Of a stretch of 64,000 bases of DNA, positions 21,049 through 31,500 are shown in pieces. Both the position numbers and the translations under genes were made by a program. Source of the stretch: Artemia franciscana (Eukaryota; Arthropoda; Branchiopoda; Anostraca; Artemiidae). Each line of letters starts with the position of its first letter. Positions within the stretch are counted from its first letter, which is position 1. A model generated the notes under the pieces. That model saw nothing but the letters and a program-made list of their open reading frames with translations, did no database searches and had not been told where the DNA came from. Location: assembly GCF_032884065.1 (NCBI RefSeq), contig NC_088863.1, forward strand, positions 46,645,797 to 46,709,796, read 5' to 3'.

Positions 21049-23614
21049 CTTTACAAATGTCAATCATATCGCACAATATCAATGGCACAAAAAATAAAGA
21101 TGCTTATATTGACGATCTGTACGAGAACTTCGACGTTATCTGCCTGCAAGAAACTTTGTTAACTGCCTCTAGCAGAAATTTCCTTCATCGAAGCTCTGTT
21201 CATTCGGTTTTTACTTCTGATGCTGTTACCACGCGTGGCCGCCCTTCTGGAGGCCTGGCCTGTATTTTAAAAAAAAGTATTGATCTTTCGAACCCATCCC
21301 TTTTTTACTCGGATAATCATATTCTTGCTGTTAGAGTAAATAGTACTGTGTTTGCTAATGTTTATCTTCCATATAAAAATAATACAGTGGAGTCAATAAA
21401 TAAATTTGCTATTACATGCAAGTCTTTAAAGTCCGTGATGAATCGTGTCAAGGAAAATAAACTTGATTCTGTAGTTCTTGGTGACTTTAACACGGATTTG
21501 GATGAACAAAGTTATCGATCCCGAGAAATATTGGAGTGCATGCCCCCTTACGTGATTCTGAAGAAAGATTTATCATACTCCTATATCCATCAATCTGGTA
21601 GTGTTTCTAATATTGATCACATAATCAGTTCATCACAGCTAAAATGCTCGATTATTCATGTTGATATTGAGTCTGATGACATTGACCATCTATCGCTTTC
21701 ATTTACTACTGAACTGAAACGTAACCTTCGCAATGTTGCCCCTATTGGGAATTCTAAATGGTTTAAATGTAGTAATTGGAAAAGAGCCGATATTGCTTTA
21801 TATATGTTGTCTTTATCTACACTGCTTAATTGTATTCGTGTGCCTTATCATCTACCCCAATTGCAAATAAAGAGTAGTAAGCGTGATCTTGATAGATATT
21901 ATGATGATATAATTAGATGTATGAAAGAAGCTGAAAAAATTGCGGTTCCCCAGGAACGTATTCGTATAAAAACGCGGAAATCTATATGGGCTGCCGATCC
22001 TGAATTAAAGAATTTTATAAATAAGGCAAAACTTTGGCTTCGAATTTGGGTTGATTGTGGTAGACCTATAACGGGGTCTGTTGCGGATATAAAGCAGAAA
22101 ACAAAGAATGATTATAAAAAGTACCTTAAATCCATTCGTTATAAGGGTATGGAATTTCCAGCCTCTAAAAAGGATTGGTCTAAATTGATCAATTCTGAGA
22201 AGCTGGATAAAAGTGATCTTTATAATAGTGATTCGATTTCTAGTTCAACTTGGTATGTTTACTATTCGGGAATTTTTTTCCAAAATTAATTTTTTTTGTG
22301 CAGTCACATTATTCTCAGTTACTTTCTAAAATTCTACCGCCTTCGCTTCATCAGGGCCATATTATTCCAGTATCAATAACTGCTGTTGAAAATGCAATTA
22401 AGCAACTGAATTCTTCATCCATTGATATTGATGGTATTAGTGTAAATAATATAAATCCAAAGTGTGTTGTTCTTTTATTTCATTTGCAGTTGTTGTTCCA
22501 AATGTGTTTAACATCTTCTCTGGTTCCGGATAGCTTTCTTTGTGGAAATGTCACCTCAATTCTAAAGCGGGGAAAACTCCCTTCTCAATGTTCATCTTAT
22601 CGCCCTATAACCACTACGTGTAACTTGAGTATAATTCCTCATTTAAATGAAAATATAAATTTCGGATCGAATCAATTCGGGTTTCAAACTGGTATTGGTT
22701 GTCAACATGCACACCGTGTTCTTTCTTCCGCCCTTAAGAATAGCATGGCTGAGGGGTCCCCACTTTATTTGTGTACTTTGGACCTTTCTAAAGCTTTTGA
22801 CAATGTAGTTCACAGTCAAGCTTTTTTTTCCCCTTTTTAATAATGGTGTAAATCTTTCAGTCATTTTTCTTCTTCGTTTTTGGTATGAGAATTCTTTTCT
22901 CCGAATTAATAAGTCTGGATCTTCGTTTGTCCGTTTATGTCGAGGTGTCAAGCAGGGAGGGGTTTTATCACCAAGTATATTCAAAATGTTCATTTCTGGT
23001 TTTTAGATGAAATTAGATCAAATTATTTTATTGGACTCTCAGATGTTTCTTATCTTGCTTATGCAGATGACCTTTTACTTTTGTGTAAAAATAAGCAAGG
23101 TCTCTCGTTTATGGTCTCAAAAGTTTCACGTCTATTTTCTAATATTGGTCTTTCTCTTAATGTTGAGAAATGTGAATTTCTAGTTTTTAATGGTCCGACT
23201 TCCTCTAATGCTCCCTTAGCTTGTTGCGGTTTTTCAATACCCTTTGTTTCCACCTTTCGGTGGTTGGGTATTACTGTTACAAATTCAATTTCTTGCCTAC
23301 GGCAGTGCACTGTTCGTGATGTTCAAAAGAAAATTCAAACGGGCTATTCTAAGATAGTTGCTTATCGAGGGAAGTATAATAGACGTGCACTCGGTAGACT
23401 ATATGCTACATTTTGTGATCATTCTGTCCTTTACCTTTCTGGCCTTTATCCCCCTCCAAAGAAAAAAGATATTAATCAGATTCGGATTTTTTATTTCAGA
23501 TATTGTAAATTTTTACTTTATCTCCCCCCTTGGTATAGCAATAGGAAGATAATTCGTAAGTTTGATGTCCCCGATATAAGTGCAAAGTTGGCCCTCATGT
23601 ATGGAAGGTTGTAG
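21045..23614 (+). pseudogene. LINE 1 ORF2 (endonuclease-reverse transcriptase), frameshifted
   Basis: Starts with ATG at 21045, whose ATGA overlaps the ORF1 stop. Endonuclease motifs: SHNINGTKN, DVICLQET, RGRPSGGLAC, VVLGDFNTD, VSNIDHII and DDIDHLSLS. A shift at 22275-22290 moves to the RT: SYRPITTTC (with a small deletion after it), NQFGFQTGIGCQHAH, LDLSKAFDNVVH. A T-run near 22822-22830 shifts again, and a further shift precedes AYADDLLLLCKN (catalytic DD) at about 23057-23092. The C-terminal thumb region ends at 23614 (ALMYGRL). EN-RT order is that of APE-type LINEs. Confidence 0.85.
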
Positions 23615-23807
23615 GAATCAGCTTTTTATCGTTTATCGCCTCATCATCTTTTGGTCCGTCTGTTCGGTTAATCTCATTGTAGCATAATGTTTTTTCTATT
23701 TGTAGTGTATTTTACTTGTAGTGTATTTCATTTTTTTTTCTTTTTGTTACTCCACAAGTGCCATAACTTGTTATGATGTGGGTTAAAAATAAATTATTAT
23801 TATTATA

Positions 23808-24355
23808 TCCAAGCTGTAACATCTCAAGTTAACTGTAGTATTAAAGCAATTTGTCCATATAGCTTTTTTATTATAAGTGTCTATTTTTAAGAACCTTTTA
23901 CTAGATAAGAGGAAAGATTTCTTGATAACAGTTTTTAAATTATCAAACACTACATTAAGTGATAAATTAGTATACATTGTCGCAAAATCGAAAGACTCAA
24001 TTCTTTTAGCTGAAACCATTGTTAAAGAATCTATCACCTGCAGTGAATTGTTAACACTCCAATATAGATTAAAATTCGAAAAATTTTTAATACCAGAACA
24101 ATAGGTTTTAAGTTTATTTACAATTTCCTTTAAAATTAAAGAGAGGTCAGTAGCAGCAATGCGGGTTGGACATTTAGCTGCTCCAGCAATAAACCGTGGT
24201 TTATGGGGATTCCTATGAAATTTTACAGTACAATATAGGAAAGGGAACTTTTTATCATTGTCATTTATTTTAATATTAAAATTTTTAAAAATTATATATT
24301 CAGTCTCTCCTTTTTTTTGTGTTTGTGCTATTGCATTGGTGATTTCTCTGTTCAT
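23808..24355 (-). pseudogene. PLE reverse transcriptase, N-terminal half
   Basis: Reads PFLYCTVKFHRNPHKPRFIA, then SFDFATMYTNL (the first palm aspartate) and VNLRCYSL, at which point the LINE tail begins. The open frame also runs upstream into the terminal repeat (EITNAIAQTQKKG), which is not necessarily coding. It joins 19596 with no missing residues that I can see. Confidence 0.8.
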
Positions 24356-24359
24356 GATA

Positions 24360-25142
<783 letters not shown>

Positions 25143-25456
25143 TAGATTTATAAATAGAAGAAATAAACAAACAATATATAGCACCAACATTGCTTGTTAA
25201 TTATCCAACGACGACATAATTTGAAATATATATTATTAAACCCAGCTATGTTGCTTGTCATTACAATTCCGTTTCTCGTTAGTTGCTGGAATGTTGATTA
25301 GTTTGGTTTTAATTTGGAAACAAAAATGATGATCTAAAATTTAAATTTTAAGTAATTCCAAACAATCAGCCTTCCTTTCAATTCATACATTGTTGTGTGC
25401 AATGTTAAAGTATTTCAATATTTGTGGCATTAGATGTCTTTGTATATAATGCAGTT

Positions 25457-25475
25457 GTTTTTTTTCTTTCTAGAG
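25457..25475 (+). promoter_or_regulatory. Probable 3' splice site of a 5' UTR intron
   Basis: A polypyrimidine run TTTTTTTTCTTTC is followed by TAG at 25471-25473, with exon sequence AGGATAACAGACG after it. The coding frame starts ~105 bases downstream with an in-frame TAA at 25552-25554 between. This suggests a spliced, non-coding first exon upstream; a possible donor-like ACAGTGAGT at 25544-25552 complicates the picture. Confidence 0.45.
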
Positions 25476-25578
25476 GATAACAGACGAAATCAATATTTCA
25501 AAAGAAGTTCAGTTCAAGGAAAGTATTCCTAACAAATTAGATAACAGTGAGTAACTGAAGTCGAAGACGAAAGTAACT

Positions 25579-28500
25579 ATGATGATCAATGAAGATATAA
25601 ATTACTGTTTAATTAATGCGGTTCGGGAAGGAAACCTAGAAAGAACAAGGGAGCTACTCAGTTTTAACAACCCTTTGGGGAGTACCAATTTAGTTATCTT
25701 AGCTTGTGAACATAATAAGGTGAATATTTTAGAATATCTACTTAGCAATAATGGTAAAATTCTCAGTAACTTCTCCCTTGACGCAAGAGAAGCTGCTATA
25801 GTACCAAGTGATGAAGATGAAACCTGCCATAATGCCTTCTATTATGCTATACGATCTGGTAATGTTGAACTTCTTGATATACTTATTAGTAAATGGCCTG
25901 GCAATTACTTTTCTGTTCATTTGAGTGAATTAGATGAAATTCTTTCTCGAACTTACGAAGAATTAAAACTTAAGAATGTTTTATTGTCAGAAGAGATGGA
26001 AATTTTTGTTGAGAATAAGTTAATAGACCTCCGTTTTTTCTCCAATTCTTTTGAAAAAGATAAGAATGTAAAGAGTAATTTTAATAGCATAAGAGAGAGG
26101 ATTGAGTTATTACTTCACAATGTTAGCGTGTTAAGAACAGAATACTGCAACAGAGAAGAAATAGATGAAAAGTTTATATTTATATCGAAGTTTATTGCAC
26201 AAAATATACATATATTAAAGCGACAGTTGAAATCTTCCTATGACAGAATGCCTTGGGAAGAAATGGAGTTCTGTTTGATAAGCTTTGTTTCATTACATTT
26301 AAAACGACAAGAAATCAATTTATTTCTTAATGCCATATTGAATAAAAAAAAAATACTCAACCACCTGGAAAATTTTTCTGGGAAACTTAAAGAGGAAAAA
26401 GATTATTTAGAAACTGTGGACCTGAAAACATTTGCTATACTCCCAAAATTAAGTCGTGAGCAAGTTGTTTCTAAGATCGTTAGTAGTTTTCCTCAATTTG
26501 GAGAACTATATAGCGATTATCAACAAATTAGAGACATTCATTCTTTGAAGAAAATAAGTGATTATATAAAACTAGTATTATCTGCTGATCTTAAACAAAA
26601 GGAAGGTGAATTGATTATTGCGAGGGTCCTACAAGTTACTGGTGAACATTTAAAAAACACTCTAGAATCTCCAAAGTTATCTAAGACTACAAGTGAACTT
26701 CTTCTTCTGTCATTACCAAGGGACACAAGAAAAATCATCATAGATTTACGTAATTCCTTATCACATGCATACTCACTCTCAAAGAGAATAGAGATTGAGG
26801 ATAATTCTAGTGTCAACTTCTTTGTTGGGGTTCAAAATGATCTTAAAAGAATCGATGATGTAATTACTGACATTTTTCAAAGCAAAAAAATGCAAATGAT
26901 TAGAATGTTGCTAGTTAAAATTAAAGAAAGTGAAAGCTTGGAAGACATAAAAGAAGTTGCAGGGATGTGTACTAGCGTTGAATTAGATGAAAGAGATGAA
27001 ATATTTACAGAGTGTTTTGAGTTGTTGGAACATGATAAGCTAGGAGAACTCATTCAAAAATTTAGGAGTGTTATTAGTGAAAAGACAGATTATGAGAAGT
27101 GGCTCTTTAATAAAATTGATAGCATTCAACGTTTTGCAAAAACTAAATCAATAAGTACTAGAAGTGACTCTTCAATTGCAACTACGTATTTAATGAGCTT
27201 ATTTCTTATTTTGAAAAAAATTAAGATAGATCATAACGATATAAGAGTAATGAAGTTTTCTACAAATAAAATAATAGAAAACATTCCTTTCCAAATAGAG
27301 TCCCATAATCTTGAAGAAATCAGCAAAGTTTCCGTGGAGATTTATCTTAGTTTTCGGTCAAGAACACCAGAAGACAACATAGGTGAACTAGAACTATTGT
27401 TAGGTCAAATTCTTAATGCTGCTGCATTTAGAACAAGTGACATGAAATGGGTTGAAGAGTTAAGAAACAAGTTCAGTGATACAAGTTTATTTATTAATAA
27501 AAATAAAAAAAATAAATCCGACAATATAACAGAAGAAAAATACAATAGCTTGCTTGAACGTAAATTGTCTCATCTGAAAAGTGTTTTAAGAAGTAACGCA
27601 TTATATGGCACATTAAAAGAAGAGCTCTTATCCTACAAGAGAAATAAAAAGATGCTTGGAGTAGTAGAAATGCTTGTACTAGATATACTGTCTATTTTAA
27701 GTAGATTAGGTAAGCATCTAGAAAATACACTATTTTTTTTAGATAAAAACACTCCTTTATTAACTGGAAAAGGTTTGCGGAACCACATAGCCCACTATAA
27801 TGATATAGTTGATGTGCTGTCATCTGATCCTTCAATAGCGGTTATTTTGAACGCTAAAAAACTGATTACAGAGAATATAAGAAAAAGCAAGATAAGAATC
27901 GGCAAGTCAGTAAAAGACAATCCTCCAAAACTTAAAAACAAATATGATCAAAACATTGATATTATCAATAATCAGGGAAAAATGTTCGCAGCGTTGAAAG
28001 AAGGAAATCTTGAGGACTTGAAGAGTTGTCTCAGAAAAGGATCAGATATCAATGGAAGAGATATTAACTCAACGACATCACTGCATTTTGCTGCTCAAGG
28101 ACCCAGTGTTGAGGTTTTAAAGTTTATCGCTGATCAAGACGTAGACGTCAACACTAAGGATGTGAATGGACAAAGTGCACTTCATGTTGCTGCCGCATAT
28201 GGAAGGGAAAATATTATAGAATTTCTTATAAGAAAAATAGGTGCGTATTTTGATGACCCAGACAATATTGGCCAAACAGCACTACATGCTGCTGCTGACA
28301 ATGGTTACAAAGATGCCACTGAAGTTCTACTGAAAAATAATGCTAATTCGAACATCATAGATCATTTAGGATATTCCCCTTTACACTATTCAGTACTAAA
28401 TAACCATGTGGATGTTGTTAAGATTTTTCTGGAAAAAGAATTGAATGTTGACAGCAATGAGACTATGGGTGGCTTTACGTCGTTGCACATTTCTGCAGAA

Positions 28501-31500
28501 AGGGGTCATTTGGAGTTAGTGAATTTTCTACTTAAAAATAAGGCAGATGTTAACAGAAGAACTGACAGAGATGTGACACCATTACATTTAGCAGCACTTA
28601 ATGGTCATCTTCTTGTAGTAAAGGCCTTAATTCAAAAGGGAGCAGATGTAAATGCTTTAGTTATCGAAGGTTGCACACCATTACATTATGCTGTAGAAAA
28701 TGGTCACGAACAAATAGCTGATATTTTACTAGAGCATAGAGCTAACGTTAATGCTGTTGATAAGGCCTATAATTATGCTCCTTTACACTATGCAGCAAAA
28801 GATGGGCATGAGAAAATTGTATCCGCCTTACTAAAAAACAATGCAAATTCTATCATTGCCACTGTGGATGGTCTAACACCACTACATTTGGCAGTACTGA
28901 GTTGTCAAGTAAAAATAGTTGCCACTCTCCTTCATTATGGAGTCAGTATTTGTGCTAAAGATAAACATAATGCAACACCATTACACTGCGCAGCAAATAG
29001 CGGGTGCAAGGCAATTGCTGAGCTTTTAATAAGCAAAGGAGCAGAAATCAATGATAAAACCGATACTAAAGCAACACCATTACATATAGCTGCTCTTTAT
29101 GGTCACAAAGATATTATTGAACTCTTATTAAGAAATAAAGCTCAAGTTAGTGCTCAAGATATTATGGGTAATACAGCACTGCATTTAGCTGCTATGAGCG
29201 GCACCAAAGATGTCATTGACCTTCTCTTACAAAATAAAGCTGAAGTCAATGCTAGAACTAATAATGAAATCACACCGTTACATGTGGCTGCTACCATTGG
29301 CAATTTAGATATCATTGCTTCCTTGATAGAAAATAAAGCTGAAGTAAACGCTAATGCAGAATTTGGTCTTACACCTTTAGATGCAGCTGTCCTAGGGGGC
29401 CACAAACATGCAGTTAACCTTTTAATAAAAAATAAAGCTGAAATTAATAAAACTGGTTTTGCAGAAAGTACAGAAAGCACACCATTACATTTTGCTGTAG
29501 CAGGAGGTCATAAGGAAATAGTTGAAATTCTGGTCGCAAAAGGGGCTAATGTTAATGTTAAGCGTAACAAAATAACACCATTGATCTCTGCTATTCAGAA
29601 GAATCACAACGAGATCGTCAAAATTCTTATAGAAAATGGAGCTAATATTAATGCAGAGGGTTGTAAAGCCTTGTCTTTGGCATCACATGCAGGTTTTAGG
29701 GACATAGTAGAGATCTTATTAAAAAACAAGGCCAATGTTAATATCAGATGTAGTGAAGATATTCCCGCTGCTCCCTTACACTTTGCTACTATAGGAGATC
29801 ACACAGAGATAATAAAGGCTGTTAACATCAGATGTAGTGAAGATATTCCCGCTGCTCCCTTACACTTTGCTACTATAGGAGATCACACAGAAATAATAAA
29901 GGCTCTAATAGCAAGCGGAGCCAATGTTAATGCTTTAGCTTTTGGTGGTTTAACACCACTACATATGGCAGTACTAAACGGTCATGAAGAAGCAACTAAA
30001 GTTTTGATAGAGAATAATGGTAACATTAATATTCGGGATGTCGAAGGAGATACACTACTACTTATAGCCGCAGGATATGGGCATACCAATGTTGTTGAAA
30101 TCTTACTAAGAAATGGAGCAAAAACTAACATAAAGGACAATAAGGGAAGAATGCCCTTAGAATTAGCTGTTGCAAATGGTCATTTGGGAGTGGTGAAAGT
30201 AATACTTAAGCATGAAAAATTAGATATAAATGCTAAAGGTAACGATGATTGGACGGTATTGCATATTGCTTCACAAAAAAACAACTTAGAAATTGTAAGA
30301 TATCTTTTAAGTGAAGGGTCGAATATCAATGCTAGAACCAAATCTGGCTCAAAGCCAATACATATTGCTGCAAGAGAAGGTCATAAGGATACTGTGCAAT
30401 TATTTCTTAGTAAAGGAATTAATATTAATGACGCTGGTGCTGGCGATCAAACATTATTACACTATGCTGCATTTATGGGTCATTTAGAGGTTACAAGGTA
30501 CTTGATAACGGAAGGTGCTGAAATCAACGCAAAAGATATCTTCGGCTCAAGTCCTCTGCATACTGCTGCTAACTTTGACCATAAGGACGTTATTGAATTT
30601 TTATTAAAAAATGGGGCAATTTATGATATGGTTGATAAGCTTAACAGAAAACCTGTAGAAATGAGTACCAACAAAGACACAATAAATTTACTAACGTTAA
30701 CAGAAATGTTAATTCAATATGTGAAGCGGAATATGTCTTCAGAAGTTGAGAAATGTATCAAAGCAGGAGCCATTGTCGATGCAAGAAATATTGCCGGCAG
30801 GACGTCATTACATTATGCTGCATGGAAAGGCTATGAAGGAATTATTGAATTCCTTTTACAAAATAAGGCCAATCCCAATGTGGTTGGTAGCAAGAAATCT
30901 AAACCTTTACATTATGCAGCAAAATTTTCTCATTTAAAAATTGTAAAAGTCTTGTTGTCCTACGGTGCAGTGTATAATGATGCCTCTGATAGTGGCAAAA
31001 CACCATCAGATTTATGTGTAAATACTGATATAACTATAATTCTCAACTTAATAAGTGAGTCATTTAGAAAAGTTAAAGAGTATGATGTTGAAGTTATTCA
31101 TGACCTCAACAAGATAAAGGATATTGATACAATAAAAGCAATTATGAGTGCTCGTAACAGAGATAACCAAACGCTAATAACTGCTGCAATGCAAAGTAAT
31201 TTTCCCGAAGTCCAACAGTTGAAGGAAATATTCCAAGAAAAAGTATCTACTCAGATTGATAAAGCCTCAATCCTCTCGTTTCAAGGAAGTTACCAAAAAG
31301 CCTTAAGCATTTTGAAAAGTGTATTTGAAAGAAGAAAAGATATTTTAGGACCAGACAATCCTGGTACATTAGATATTCAGGCAGAAATAGCAAAAGTGCT
31401 ATATAAACAAGGAATGTATCAAGAAGCATTAAATATACTTGAAGATGTTTTTCAGAAACAAAGTGAAATGCTTGGTTCGGATAATAAGGATACTCTAGGC

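Larger units (their letters stand above)
19597..23808 (+). mobile_element. Non-LTR retrotransposon (LINE 1), nearly full length, inserted in the PLE
   Basis: A 5' UTR with two ~78-bp tandem monomers, ORF1 with zinc knuckles, ORF2 with APE-type endonuclease and reverse transcriptase, a 3' UTR and a (TTA)n tail (AAATTATTATTATTAT, ending about 23807). Both flanks are the interrupted PLE coding sequence. It is related to the element at 53072-57649. CR1/Jockey-like by ORF structure; the exact clade is not resolved by eye. At least four frameshifts make it inactive as sequenced. Confidence 0.85.
18211..24357 (-). mobile_element. Penelope-like element, copy 2, interrupted by a LINE
   Basis: Minus-strand element whose two ends are inverted copies of each other over ~50 bp (18211-18262 and 24306-24357, ATCATGAAAAGAGAAATCAC and its relatives). 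The reverse transcriptase runs from KFPFLYCTVKFHRNPHKPRF (about 24215-24250), through SFDFATMYTNL and a RCYSL segment at about 23810-23830, resumes at 19596 with MIFELLELVLYNTYIRFGGD and GIPMGG, then ADLFLSQLEYKYM, YLDDILVLN and FPFPESNIHSNI (19140). The insert at about 19597-23808 is a plus-strand LINE. A run of nine C's at 19489-19497 shifts the frame just after GIPMGG. No GIY-YIG domain is present after the RT, so this is an endonuclease-lacking or 3'-altered PLE. Native length without the LINE is about 1.9 kb. Confidence 0.85.

Noticed and set aside
25738..25920. Minus-strand frames inside the ankyrin gene (also 26562-26816, 29154-29480 and 31247-31504)
   Set aside because: They are antisense to a strongly supported coding region and have no motifs.
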